Source: Sphingomonas sp.
GTDB lineage: Bacteria > Pseudomonadota > Alphaproteobacteria > Sphingomonadales > Sphingomonadaceae
Direction of reading: 5' to 3'
Length of the DNA stretch: 64,000 bases
NCBI RefSeq assembly: GCF_003248515.1
Contig: NZ_QFOB01000014.1
Coordinates: forward strand, 33,584 to 97,583
The notes below the pieces were generated by a model. The model ran no database searches, was not told the DNA's origin, and was given only the letters and a program-made list of their open reading frames with translations. Shown here piece by piece: positions 43,418 through 52,612 of the stretch. The position numbers and the translations under genes were made by a program. The first letter of the stretch is position 1. Every line of letters starts with the position of its first letter.

Positions 43418-44700
43418 TTAGTCCAGCTTCTTGGGATCGTAGATGTAGATATCGTCGTCCATGAGCTTGAGTGCGCCGATGCGCGTCGCAACAGCCGCCG
43501 GTTCGAGCTTTGCATCGAGCCAATCGCGATAGGTGCGAGCGAACTCGAGCAACTCGCTGAACCTAAGGTCCGGTTCTTCGCTCGCTCCCATCTCTCGATG
43601 AGCCTCGATAGGCCGTCTATCTCGCGCTGCCGTTCGATTTGCCGTTGCAGAAACGTGATGCGGTAGCCTTCGATGCGAACCTGCCGCTCGTGATCTCTGC
43701 GACGGCGTTCCTGCTCCTCCGCGTTGCGCTTCCACTGGGCTCGCTCTTCGCGCTTTGCCTTGACCGCTAAACTCCATCGCTCGAGCGACTCGATCATCGA
43801 CGGAACGAGGTCGTCGAGGCGTTGCCGCTTGCCGTCCGAAAAGGTGCGACGTGTCCCGCCAGCATCATAATCGTGGTCGAACTTCAGCGTGAGTTCGCCA
43901 TTGGGCGCATAATCATAGTCCGGGATCGCGGGCTCTCGCCAGGGACGATAGCCGATCCCACGGTCGGCGAGGGCGCACTGTTTGTCATAGTCGGCCTTCG
44001 CCCGGATCTCCGCCGCGGTAATGACATGCGGCGCGCGGTCGAGTTGCTCCTCAATCATGAACCCGACGGTCTCGCCATCAGCGACGATCGCGAGACCTTT
44101 CTCGGCATTCGCGATAGACCATCCTTTTGCCTCGACCCCGATCACAAGTCGGTCGAGGATCGCGCAAGCTCGCTCGCCGGCCGCTGCGGTGACGAGCAAT
44201 CGAAACTTGCCGCGACCGCCCGTCGCTGCACGCTCGAGGGAATGGTTACGCCCGACGGCTTTGCGCGTGGCCGCGACAATCTTGCCCTCGGTCGTCTTTT
44301 CCGGGCCCGTCTCCAACACAGCACCGACATCAGCGGGGCTTTCGTCGGCCACCACTCCCGCCGGTTGCGTCGGTCCCGGCTCGATCGGGCGTTCCGCCTT
44401 AGGTGGCGGCTTGGGCAGCGCCGGCCGTGCATCGCGCCGTACGCTCGGCGGGGGAAGAGGATAGGTCTTTTCGTCCAGTTCGGGATCGGCAGGATATTCC
44501 GGTGTGGCCGGCGCCCTGCCGACGTCCTTCTTCATCCAATGACCCGAGCGGGGGAGAGGGAGTGCCAGCCGCCTAGCAAGAACCGCAAGCGGTGGCGCGC
44601 TCGTACCGAGTTCCTCGGCATTCGTCGTCATCGGCTTCGACCATATACGGTCGAACAGTTCGCGCCTGCCGATCGTACGAGAGGGGTCCTGGCTACTCAC
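43418..44700 (-). pseudogene. Uncharacterised family protein B, frameshifted
   Basis: From a GTG at 44700 the protein reads SSQDPSRTIGRRELFDRIWS..LALPLPRSGHWMKK, related to the gene at 37.5 kb. A Pro-rich linker follows (about 75-125), then a charged helical region ending ..RQREIDGLSRLIERWERAKN. Near 43,585 the sensible sequence moves to the next frame (PDLRFSELLEFARTYRDWLDAK.. to DDDIYIYDPKKLD, stop at 43418), while the original frame runs on as a Ser-rich tail to 43381. One base has been lost or gained. The restored protein would be about 427 residues. Function unknown; a DNA-binding N-terminus is likely. Confidence 0.6.
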
Positions 44701-44764
44701 CGCGCGATCACCGTAATCTCGCCCGATGCACGTGTCTTGGGGATTGTGATCGAACGAGCCACCG

Positions 44765-45628
44765 TCATCCGGCGTGGACGAAATCCACGCCGGTCGCCTT
44801 GCTCGCAGTCAGCTCGATGGCAGGATCGACGCTGGCGTGGTCCGGATTGTGCTGCGCGATCATCTGCTCGAGGCGCGCGCGCATCTTCGGTGCGACATGC
44901 TCGGCATGGGTTAGGATCCAGAACTGGCCGCCGATGATCGCATCGAACGTTACGCGAGCAACGTCCGCCGGATCCATGGCATCCGGTGAATCGAGAACCG
45001 ACACCTGCTTGCCATCCACCTCGCGTGTGCCGGCGATCGCGGTCCGGACGAGGGCCGGGCAAAGGACGGATATCCCTACCCCCGATCCGTCAGCTTCAAG
45101 CTCGCGGTACAGGGTCTCGGACATGCCGACGACCGCATGCTTGCTGGCAACATAGGCTGCGTTGGCCGGCATGCTGAGGAGGCCGCCCACTGATGCTGTG
45201 TTGAGCACATAGCCCGACTTGCGCTCGCGCAGGCCGGGCAGGAACGTCAGCAGTCCGTTGATGACACCCCAGACGTTGATGTCGATCTTCCGGCGCCAGT
45301 CCGCTTCGCTGGTTTCCCAGGCGAGAGCGATCCTGGCGATACCGGCATTGTTGCACACCAGCCAGGGCTCACCCAGCTGTGCGATCGTCTCCTGCTCGAG
45401 GCGGCTAACCTGCTCGATGTCGCGAACATCCGTCCTGACCGCAATCGTCCTGACACCAAGCGCCATGACCTGCGCTTGTGCGTCCCTCAGTGCGTCCTCG
45501 CCGATGTCGGCGAGTGTGACGTCCATCCCGCGACGTGCTGCCTCCAGTGCCAGGGCAAGGCCGATGCCGTTCGCGGCGCCCGTGATGACTGCAACCCGGC
45601 CCTGCAGGAAGTTGGCATTCGACACCAT
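44765..45628 (-). CDS. Short-chain dehydrogenase/reductase (SDR)
   Basis: 287 residues from the ATG at 45628 (GAGAGG box). Classical SDR motifs: VAVITGAANGIGLALALEAA (TGxxxGxG cofactor site), LVCNNAGIA (NNAG), NTASVGGLLSMPANAAYVASKHAV (catalytic Ser, Tyr, Lys). Asp after GMDVTLAD suggests NAD preference. It oxidises or reduces a hydroxyl/carbonyl on an unknown substrate. The C-terminal extension (FWILTHAEHVAPKMRARLEQMI) is seen in SDRs annotated as acting on lipid or terpenoid alcohols. It has no evident operon partner. Confidence 0.88.
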   Translation of the reverse strand: MVSNANFLQGRVAVITGAANGIGLALALEAARRGMDVTLADIGEDALRDAQAQVMALGVRTIAVRTDVRDIEQVSRLEQETIAQLGEPWLVCNNAGIARIALAWETSEADWRRKIDINVWGVINGLLTFLPGLRERKSGYVLNTASVGGLLSMPANAAYVASKHAVVGMSETLYRELEADGSGVGISVLCPALVRTAIAGTREVDGKQVSVLDSPDAMDPADVARVTFDAIIGGQFWILTHAEHVAPKMRARLEQMIAQHNPDHASVDPAIELTASKATGVDFVHAG

Positions 45629-45781
45629 CGCAAACCTCTCGATCTTCATGATGGCTGGCGACTAGCCGTTCGAGGTCTACGCGTGAGGTGAGGGTGAGTG
45701 AGTCCGCCTGGGATCACTGTTAGCTCTTTCTACCCGCGGGGCAGGCTTGCCCGCACCCGCACCGCCGAATCGATCCTTGGA

Positions 45782-46260
45782 TCATAAGGCGAAGTCCGCC
45801 CGTACGCCAAGTCGGTTAGCGGTCGTTTGGACGGCTGCCAGCGCGTCGCTGAGTTGATCCTTGGCCTTGTCGCCAAAGGCGATCCTGGCGTCGCGCGCTG
45901 CTTGTGCGATAGCCGTCGCAGCGCTGGCGCGCTCCTCCGAAACCTTGTTCAGGATCGATCCGCGCTTCCAGCTGAGATTGTGTTCGCCGGACTGGCCAAG
46001 CCTTGTTGGCGCCAATCGCACCCGGTCAGCCCAGCTGAGGTTCCTCGATTGGCCCAGCGCTTCGGCCCGCTCAGACACCAGCCGCCACTGTGGCTCCAGA
46101 TCGTCGCGCACCGACAATTCGACGGTGAGAACCGTATCCAAGCCGGGGCGGTGCCGCTATCGATATGGCTGGCTGAGAAGACCCGCACCTCGGCCCTGGC
46201 AGGCCACGTTGCTTGCAGACGCGCGCGAACAATGGCGTGAGGCAGGGAAGCCATCGCCTC
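45782..46260 (-). pseudogene. Unrecognised gene with probable frameshift
   Basis: Two minus-strand frames join sensibly: MASLPHAIVRARLQATWPAR..ASHIDSGTAPA in one frame (down to about 46,145) and LDTVLTVELSVRDDLEPQWR..ADRVRLAPTRLGQ..ANRLGVRADFAL in the next (to 45782). A one-base shift around 46,142 seems to have broken a protein of about 155 residues or more. I do not recognise the family; the C-terminal half is Ala-rich and probably helical. Confidence 0.35.
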
Positions 46261-46571
46261 CGGGTCCGGTCCCGTCATCGAGAAGAAGCGGGCCAAGATC
46301 GTGGCGCGGTTTTCCGTTGCGACGAGCGTCGAGAAAGTTGCCTTGGAGTGGGTGCGGAAGTGTGGGCGGGAGGCGCGCGCGGATGGCACTTCCGGCAAGA
46401 TCCGTCGGCTGCTCGGCTTGGGCTGGCGGCGGCTCCGGCTCCCGCTCGCCAACGGGTTGTTGCTCTTATTTCGCCGCCGGAACCAAGGCTGTGATAGGGT
46501 GATTCCGTCGAATCGGCATGTTCGTTGGCAACGCCGGGAAGACGCGGGCGTTGAGGCAGAAGGAGATGCAA

Positions 46572-46964
46572 ATGTCCCGCTGGATCGCCCCGTTCGTCCT
46601 GTTCGGCCTCGTCGCGGGCGCGCAGGCCGCCTCCGCGCCCCGTCCGACCGGCGAGGCGAAGCTGCAGGCAATGCTCAAGGGCTATACGGTCGGCGCGACC
46701 ACCAGCTGCGTGCCCCTCGCCCCCTCGATGGAATCGACCAAGATCGAGGGGATCGGGATGGTCTATAAGCGCGGCCGCACCCTCTATGTGAACCGCTTCG
46801 ATCGGGGCTGCCCCTCGCTCGATTCGTTCAAGTCGATCGTGACGCGCACCCCTTCCACCCAGCTTTGCCGGGGCGACATCGCCCGCGTCGTCGATTTCAT
46901 CACCGGGATCGAGGGCGGAAGCTGCGTCTTCGGTGATTTCACGGCTTATCAGAAAGCAAAATGA
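46572..46964 (+). CDS. Small secreted Cys-containing protein 1
   Basis: 130 residues from the ATG at 46572 (AAGGAG box). A signal peptide (SRWIAPFVLFGLVAGAQAAS) precedes a soluble domain with four Cys (..TTSCVPLAP, DRGCPSLDS, TQLCRGDIA, GGSCVFGDF), so two disulfides are likely. It overlaps the next gene by ATGA, and both end in CVFGxFTxYxKAK. No known domain recognised. Base composition and codon use match the core genes to the right, so this marks the start of the conserved chromosome. Confidence 0.75.
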   Translation: MSRWIAPFVLFGLVAGAQAASAPRPTGEAKLQAMLKGYTVGATTSCVPLAPSMESTKIEGIGMVYKRGRTLYVNRFDRGCPSLDSFKSIVTRTPSTQLCRGDIARVVDFITGIEGGSCVFGDFTAYQKAK

Positions 46965-47374
46965 CGATGCGTCCGCTCCTCCTCGCCTCGTTCCTGCTCG
47001 CGGCGCCGGCCATCGCCGGCGATGTTTCGCAGGTCGATGTCGCGCAGGCCGAGGCCAAGCTGTCCCGCCTGACGAAGGGGCAGGCGGCGGGCGCGTCGGT
47101 GCGCTGCATCCGGCCGGAAGGAATCGTGTTGCCGGAGGCGATCAACGGCCGCGCGCTCGCCTATCGCACGCCCCGGGCGCTGTATGTCGGCCCGTTGCGG
47201 GCGGCCGGCACCGATGCCGGCGGCTGCCCCTGGCTGCGCGAGGGGCGCACCTTCGTCACCTCCTCGATCAACGGCCAGCTGTGCGCGGGCGATCGCGTGC
47301 GCATCGTGGAAACCGGCATGCTGCTCGGCCAGTGCGTATTCGGCCCGTTCACGCCCTATATGAAGGCGAAGTGA
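46961..47374 (+). CDS. Small secreted Cys-containing protein 2 (tandem paralogue)
   Basis: 137 residues, starting in the stop of the previous gene (ATGA). It has a signal peptide (RPLLLASFLLAAPAIAGD) and the same four-Cys pattern (SVRCIRPEG, GGCPWLREG, GQLCAGDRV, GQCVFGPFTPYMKAK). It is clearly a diverged tandem duplicate of protein 1. An extracytoplasmic role is expected but its nature is unknown. Confidence 0.78.
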   Translation: MTMRPLLLASFLLAAPAIAGDVSQVDVAQAEAKLSRLTKGQAAGASVRCIRPEGIVLPEAINGRALAYRTPRALYVGPLRAAGTDAGGCPWLREGRTFVTSSINGQLCAGDRVRIVETGMLLGQCVFGPFTPYMKAK

Positions 47375-47378
47375 CGCC

Positions 47379-49151
47379 TCAATTCTTGTAGAGCGCGTCC
47401 AGCCGCGCGCCATAACGCTCGCGGATCACGTGACGGCGGATCTTGAGCGAGGGCGTCAGCTCGCCATTCTCGATGCTGAAAGGTTCGTCGGTCACGAGGA
47501 TACGACGCACCTTTTCGGTGACGGAAAGGCCGGCATTGACGCGGTCGACCGCCGCCATCAGCGCGCGGTGCAGAGCGGCGGCGTGGCGCGCCTCCACGAG
47601 CGGCACATTGTTCGCCGCCGCCCATTCCGCCATCCATTGCAGATCCGGTTCGATCAGGCCCACCAGATGCGGGCGGCAATCGCCCACCACCATCGCCTGG
47701 CCGATCTCCGGCTCCAGCGATAGCATCCCCTCGATCCGCTGCGGGGCGACATTCTCGCCCTTGTCGTTGACGATCAGATCCTTCTTGCGATCGGTGATGC
47801 GGATGCGGCCACGATCGTCGATCACGCCGATGTCGCCGGTGTGGAGCCAGCCATCGATCAGCACGCGCGCGCTCTCGGCCTCGTTATTCCAGTAGCCGGC
47901 CATCACGCATTCGCCCCGCACGAGGATTTCGCCATCGTCCGCGATACGCACCTCCGTGCCGGCGAGCGGGGGGCCGACGGTGGCATGGTCGATTCCGGCT
48001 TTCGGCCGGTTGCAGGAAATGACCGGGCCGGCCTCCGTCTGGCCATAGCCCTGCAGGATGGTGAGGCCGAGCGACTGGAAGAACTGGCCCACTTCGGGAT
48101 TGAGCGGCGCCCCGCCGGAGACGAGCGCCTTCATCCGCCCGCCGAAGCGCTTGCCGATCTTGGGCCGGATCGTGGCGCCCAGCAGCAGATCCAGGGGTTT
48201 GTCGGCCAGCCCGATCCTGTCCCTGGCGCCCAGTGCCAGCGCCTTGTCGAGCAGCCATTTGCCGATGCCGCCCTCTTTCTCGACCGCCTTCAGGATGCGG
48301 CCGCGAAGCAGCTCGAACAGGCGCGGCACGACGATCATGATCGTGGGGCGCACCTCCTCGATATTGGCGGCGAGCTTGTCGATCCCCTCCGCATAATAGA
48401 TCTGCCCGCCCACACCGATCGGCAGATATTGGCCGCCCGAATGTTCGTAGGCGTGGCTCAGCGGCAGCAGGCTCAGGAAGGTCTCCTCCTCGATCCGGAA
48501 ATCCTCGGCAATGATCGCCATACAGCCGGCGACATTCTGCAGGATCGCGCCATGATGCTGGCGCACGCCGCGCGGCGCGCCGCCCGTGCCGCTGGTATAG
48601 ATGATGCAGGCGAGATCGCCGCGGGCGAAGGTCGCGCCGGCCGCGCAGGCGGCGATGTCGGGCGTCTGCTGCGCCAGCAGATCGTCCCAAAGCTGGATGC
48701 GCATCGCGCCGACACGGCCCAGGCCCACTGATTCCATCGTCACCAGCGTGTCGCAGCTGGAGGAGCGGGCCAGCGCCGGCAACAAGGTGCGCGCCAGCTT
48801 GGCGGTGGAAACGATCGCGGCCCGCGCGCCGCTATTTTCCACGATATGCGCGTGGTCGCGCTCGGTATTGGTCACATAGGTCGGCACGGTGATGCAGCCG
48901 GCGGCCATGATGCCGAGATCGGCGATGCACCATTCGGGCCGGTTCTCCGATACCAGCATCACGCGATCGCCCGGCTTCAGCCCGATCGATCGCAGCGCCT
49001 GCGCCAGCGCGGCCACCTGGCGCGCCGTTTCCGTCCAGGAGATGGATTGCCACGCGCCATCCACCTTGCGCCACAGAAAGGGCGCGTCGCGCTTGGCCGC
49101 GGTGCGCGCGAAGAACATCGTCACCAGATTGGGAAAGGTCTCGAGTGACAT
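47379..49151 (-). CDS. AMP-forming long-chain acyl-CoA synthetase
   Basis: 590 residues from the ATG at 49151 (GGAG box); a start at 49238 is possible. ANL-superfamily motifs: LACIIYTSGTGGAPRGVRQHH (phosphate-binding loop), ILQGYGQTEAGPVISCN (A5), GWLHTGDIGVIDDRGRIRITDRKKDLIV (A7/A8) and a C-terminal SLKIRRHVIRERYG with the catalytic Lys. The long insert and overall length fit FadD15/ACSL-type long-chain fatty acid activation. It converges on the Cys-protein pair with only 4 bp between stops. Confidence 0.9.
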   Translation of the reverse strand: MSLETFPNLVTMFFARTAAKRDAPFLWRKVDGAWQSISWTETARQVAALAQALRSIGLKPGDRVMLVSENRPEWCIADLGIMAAGCITVPTYVTNTERDHAHIVENSGARAAIVSTAKLARTLLPALARSSSCDTLVTMESVGLGRVGAMRIQLWDDLLAQQTPDIAACAAGATFARGDLACIIYTSGTGGAPRGVRQHHGAILQNVAGCMAIIAEDFRIEEETFLSLLPLSHAYEHSGGQYLPIGVGGQIYYAEGIDKLAANIEEVRPTIMIVVPRLFELLRGRILKAVEKEGGIGKWLLDKALALGARDRIGLADKPLDLLLGATIRPKIGKRFGGRMKALVSGGAPLNPEVGQFFQSLGLTILQGYGQTEAGPVISCNRPKAGIDHATVGPPLAGTEVRIADDGEILVRGECVMAGYWNNEAESARVLIDGWLHTGDIGVIDDRGRIRITDRKKDLIVNDKGENVAPQRIEGMLSLEPEIGQAMVVGDCRPHLVGLIEPDLQWMAEWAAANNVPLVEARHAAALHRALMAAVDRVNAGLSVTEKVRRILVTDEPFSIENGELTPSLKIRRHVIRERYGARLDALYKN

Positions 49152-49353
49152 CCTGACTCCATCGGAACGGCTGGGCGCCGCTTCTGTTGCGCGCGCCATA
49201 GCCTGATGCAGGGCGAGGGACAAAGGGCGGTGCGCCATCCACCGTCATCGCCGCCCCGTTTCGACATTCCCGGCAGGACCAGGCTTCGGCTGGCCTGGCG
49301 GAAAGTGGCCCGGCCGATCGATGCCGAAAGGTGTTCGCGTGGCGCGGGCGGCC

Positions 49354-51108
49354 TTATTCGGACGGGCGATCGATCGCCACGGCCTTTTTCGGCACGATCG
49401 GCGCCCCGGTCTCGCCTTGCGAAACGCCTTCGCTGCGCGGATCGGCGGCACCCACCCAATGGCCGTCCACCCGCTCGATCGCATTGGCCTTCAGGCCAAG
49501 CGGCGCCACGACGATCTTCTCGCCCAGCGCGAGCAGAGCGGGCACCATCGCCTCGGCCTGCGTCGCCTTTTCGGCCACGGCGGTCTGGCCGGGGGAGAAG
49601 ATCAGGCCCATCGCGATCGCGTCCTGCGCGCTCATGTGCCAGTCCAGCACGCCGATCAGCGCCTTGGCCACCTGCGCGATGATCGTCGATCCGCCGGCGG
49701 CACCGATCGCGATGCGGACGCTGCCATCGGGATTATAGACGATGGTGGGCGACATGGAGCTGCGCGGCCTCTTGCCGCCGGCCACGCTATTGGCCGCGAG
49801 CGCGCCATCACGCGCGGGCACGGTGTCGAAGTCGGTCAGTTCATTGTTCAGGAAGATGCCGTTGGTGGTGAGGCCCGATCCGAACACGCTTTCGATCGTG
49901 GTCGTCACCTCCGCCACATTGCCCGCGCGATCGACGGCGACCAGATCGGTCGTGCCATGTTCGGGGCCCGGCGGCACGGCCTTGCGCGGCGGGGCGCCAG
50001 CGGGCTTGCCGGGGGCGATGCTGGCCATGCTGCCCGTTTCGGAAATCAGCGCCGATCGACCGGCGATATAATTGGCCGCGAGCAGGCCCGCGACGGGCAC
50101 CTGCACATGATCTGGATCGCCCAGATAGGCGTCGCGATCGGCATAAGCGAGGCGCGAGCTTTCGGCGAAGAGATGCCAGGCGATGGGATTGTCCTTGCCC
50201 AGCGCCGTCATGTCGAAGCGTTCGAGCTGCTTCAGGATCTGCAGCACGGCCACGCCGCCGCCCGAAGGCGGCCCCATCCCGCAGATGCGATAGGCGCGAT
50301 AGGTGCCGCAGACGGGCGGGCGCGCCTTCGCGCGATAGGCGGCGAGATCCGCCTCCGTCATTTTCGAGGGGTTGCGCGGCGAATCGTTCACCGTGGCGAC
50401 GATCGCCCTGGCGACCGGGCCGGAATAGAAGGCTTTCGGCCCCTTCGCCGCAATCTCCCTGAGGAGCGCTGCCTGCTGCGGATTCTTCAGGAGCGTGCCG
50501 ATCGGTTTGGCGCTGCCATCGGCATTGTAGAGATACTGGACCGGCCAGCCGTTCAGCAGGCCAGGCGTGCGGCGCGCGATGAAATTGTAGAAGCGCGGCG
50601 TGATTTCCCAGCCATTGGTCGCCAGGCGGATCGCAGGCTGGAACAGGCGCGCCCAGGGCAGTTTGCCATATTTGGCGTGCGCTTCCGCCATCAGGCGAAG
50701 GCTGCCGGGCACGCCGACGCTGCGCCCCCCCGGCACGGCCTGCGCGTGGGTGAGAGGCTGGCCATCGGCGCCGTAGAACCAGTAAGGATCGGCCGCCTTC
50801 GGCGCGGCCTCGCGCCCGTCATAGCTGGCCGTGGCCTTGTGCGCCGCATCGTAATGGACAAGGAAGCCGCCGCCGCCGAGCCCCGAATGGCCGGGCTCCA
50901 CCACGCTGAGCGCCAGCATCATCGCCACCGCCGCATCGGCCGCGCTGCCGCCCGCGCGCAATATCTCCGCGCCCGCCGCCGCGGCACGCGGATCCGCGGA
51001 GGAGACCATGCCGGGCTCGATCCTGGCCGGTGCCGCTCGGGCGGCGAGGGGGGCGGCGGGGGCGAGGAGCAGGGCGGCGGCCAAGGCCGGCAGCAGGGAG
51101 ATGCGCAT
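49354..51108 (-). CDS. ggt: Gamma-glutamyltransferase
   Basis: 584 residues from the ATG at 51108. A signal peptide (MRISLLPALAAALLLAPAAP) directs it to the periplasm. GGT hallmarks: GMVSSADPRAAAAGAEILRAGGSAADAAVAM, VEPGHSGLGGGGFLV, PPSGGGVAVLQIL, and the autoprocessing site PEHGTTDLVAVDRAGN, where the Thr becomes the N-terminus of the small subunit and the nucleophile. It cleaves or transfers the gamma-glutamyl group of glutathione and gamma-glutamyl peptides. Single gene, divergent from the SPFH operon. Confidence 0.94.
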   Translation of the reverse strand: MRISLLPALAAALLLAPAAPLAARAAPARIEPGMVSSADPRAAAAGAEILRAGGSAADAAVAMMLALSVVEPGHSGLGGGGFLVHYDAAHKATASYDGREAAPKAADPYWFYGADGQPLTHAQAVPGGRSVGVPGSLRLMAEAHAKYGKLPWARLFQPAIRLATNGWEITPRFYNFIARRTPGLLNGWPVQYLYNADGSAKPIGTLLKNPQQAALLREIAAKGPKAFYSGPVARAIVATVNDSPRNPSKMTEADLAAYRAKARPPVCGTYRAYRICGMGPPSGGGVAVLQILKQLERFDMTALGKDNPIAWHLFAESSRLAYADRDAYLGDPDHVQVPVAGLLAANYIAGRSALISETGSMASIAPGKPAGAPPRKAVPPGPEHGTTDLVAVDRAGNVAEVTTTIESVFGSGLTTNGIFLNNELTDFDTVPARDGALAANSVAGGKRPRSSMSPTIVYNPDGSVRIAIGAAGGSTIIAQVAKALIGVLDWHMSAQDAIAMGLIFSPGQTAVAEKATQAEAMVPALLALGEKIVVAPLGLKANAIERVDGHWVGAADPRSEGVSQGETGAPIVPKKAVAIDRPSE

Positions 51109-51187
51109 TCCCACACCTTAGTGCCTTTTTTGCGCTTGCGAAGGGCGCCGTCCGCCCCGCCGCGCTCCCCTTGTGGTGGAGCGATAA

Positions 51188-51199
51188 TATGATATCATA
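51188..51199. promoter_or_regulatory. AT-rich palindrome before the SPFH operon
   Basis: TATGATATCATA, a perfect 12-bp palindrome in an AT-rich island 24 bp upstream of the SPFH start, with a GGAGG ribosome site after it. RHH proteins bind such sites, and the operon encodes one. Confidence 0.5.
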
Positions 51200-51222
51200 A
51201 TTAAATCAGAGGAGGGAATCGG

Positions 51223-52104
51223 ATGCAGCTTACGGCCAGTCGCGAAACGCCTGCCCAATCGGCCAGCGGATTGATGATACTCGGGCTGATCGCCGCGCTG
51301 GTCGCGGCGGCGCTCTATCTGCTCGTGGATGTGGAGAGCCGCACATTCTCGCCCGTGCCGGCGCTTGTGGCGGCGCTGCTGATCCTGGCTGCGGCCGGCA
51401 TCGGTGCCGGTTTCTACATGCTCCAGCCGAATCAGGCGGCGGCGATCACCCTGTTCGGCGATTATCGCGGCTCGGATCGGCAGTCCGGGCTGCGCTGGGT
51501 GCTGCCCTGGCTGATCCGCAAGCGTATCTCGGTGCGCGCCAACAATCTGGTGTCGGAAAAGCTGAAGGTGAATGATCTGCGCGGCAACCCGATCGAGATT
51601 GCGGCCCAGGTGGTCTGGCGCGTCGTGGATACCGCGCAGGCCCTGTTCGATATCGACGATTACAAGGCGTTCGTGCTCGTCCAGATCGAGGCTGCGGTGC
51701 GCTCGATCGGCGCGCGCTACGCCTATGACGGTGATGAGGCCGAGATCACGCTGCGCAACCAGCATGAGATCGTCAACCGCGAGCTGCGCGAGGAACTGAT
51801 CGCGCGGCTGTCCGTCGCCGGCATCACCGTGGACGAATGCGGGCTCACCCACCTTGCCTATGCGCCGGAAATAGCGGGGGCGATGCTGCGGCGGCAGCAG
51901 GCGGAGGCGGTGGTCGCCGCGCGGCTGAAGGTGGTGGAAGGCGCGGTCGGCATGGTGGAGCTGGCGCTGGAGCAGCTTTCCTCGCGCGAGGTGGTGGAGC
52001 TGGATGACGAGCGTCGCGCGGCGATGGTTTCCAATCTGATGGTCGTTCTCTGTTCGGATCGCGATACGCAGCCGATCGTGAACACGGGCACGCTTTACCA
52101 ATAG
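51223..52104 (+). CDS. SPFH/Band 7 domain membrane protein
   Basis: 293 residues. Two N-terminal membrane helices (GLMILGLIAALVAAALYLLV and VPALVAALLILAAAGIGAGFYM) precede a Band 7 domain (QPNQAAAITLFGDYRG..GLRWVLPW.., LRGNPIEIAAQVVWRVVDT, EIVNRELREELIARLSVAGI) and a short helical tail. Such proteins oligomerise on the inner membrane as scaffolds for proteases or transporters. The two following genes are almost overlapping, forming an SPFH-RHH-membrane protein operon. Confidence 0.88.
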   Translation: MQLTASRETPAQSASGLMILGLIAALVAAALYLLVDVESRTFSPVPALVAALLILAAAGIGAGFYMLQPNQAAAITLFGDYRGSDRQSGLRWVLPWLIRKRISVRANNLVSEKLKVNDLRGNPIEIAAQVVWRVVDTAQALFDIDDYKAFVLVQIEAAVRSIGARYAYDGDEAEITLRNQHEIVNRELREELIARLSVAGITVDECGLTHLAYAPEIAGAMLRRQQAEAVVAARLKVVEGAVGMVELALEQLSSREVVELDDERRAAMVSNLMVVLCSDRDTQPIVNTGTLYQ

Positions 52105-52105
52105 G

Positions 52106-52354
52106 ATGGCGCCCCCGCCCAGAAAGGCGTTTCCGCTCCGGATCGAGCCGGCCCTGTTCGCCGCGCTCGAGCGGGCGGCGGCCGCCGATCTCAGGAGCGT
52201 GAATGCCGAGATCGAATTTCTGCTGCGCGAGGCACTGGCCAGGCGCGGCATCCGGATCGAACCGGGCGAGAGGCGGCTACGCGGGCGGCCGCCCGCCACG
52301 CGCGATCGTGCGCAGGTTGAAGGGCCCGCAGAGGATGAAGGAGACGCATCGTGA
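52106..52354 (+). CDS. Arc-type ribbon-helix-helix DNA-binding protein
   Basis: 82 residues. KAFPLRIEPALFAALERAAAADLRSVNAEIEFLLREALARRG is an RHH fold (strand, helix A, turn, helix B with the conserved SVNAEIE). An Arg-rich then acidic tail follows. It starts one base after the SPFH stop and overlaps the next gene by GTGA. It probably represses its own operon at the upstream TATGATATCATA site. Confidence 0.8.
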   Translation: MAPPPRKAFPLRIEPALFAALERAAAADLRSVNAEIEFLLREALARRGIRIEPGERRLRGRPPATRDRAQVEGPAEDEGDAS

Positions 52355-52611
52355 TCCACCTGATCCTGTCACGCAAACCATGGTTCGCGGCGAAGCGCTT
52401 CGGTATCGGCGCGGGCCGGCCGATCAGCATAGAGGGCTGGGTGACGATCGTGGCCTTCCTCGCGCTGATCGCGGGCCTGACGACGGCGCAGGCGCGCGGC
52501 ACGATCACGCACATCCAGTTCGTCGCCTTCGTGGCGATCGCCATGGCGCTTCTGCTCGCCATCGTCGCGCGCCATACCGAGGGCGGCTGGCGGTGGCGCT
52601 GGGGCAAGTGA
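52351..52611 (+). CDS. Small two-helix membrane protein
   Basis: 86 residues with a GTG start in the RHH stop (GTGA). Two hydrophobic segments (WVTIVAFLALIAGLTTAQA and IQFVAFVAIAMALLLAIVA) and a basic/aromatic C-terminus (GGWRWRWGK) suggest an inner-membrane hairpin protein. No named family; its place after SPFH suggests it is a partner or client of the SPFH scaffold. Confidence 0.65.
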   Translation: MIHLILSRKPWFAAKRFGIGAGRPISIEGWVTIVAFLALIAGLTTAQARGTITHIQFVAFVAIAMALLLAIVARHTEGGWRWRWGK

Positions 52612-52612
52612 T

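Noticed and set aside
45949..46671. Single long minus-strand frame at 46 kb considered as one intact gene
   Set aside because: The sensible sequence switches frame near 46,142; the upstream part is Arg/Pro-rich and antisense to the secreted Cys protein gene.
49321..51192. Large plus-strand frame opposite gamma-glutamyltransferase
   Set aside because: Antisense shadow; the minus strand carries a full-length enzyme with its catalytic Thr.
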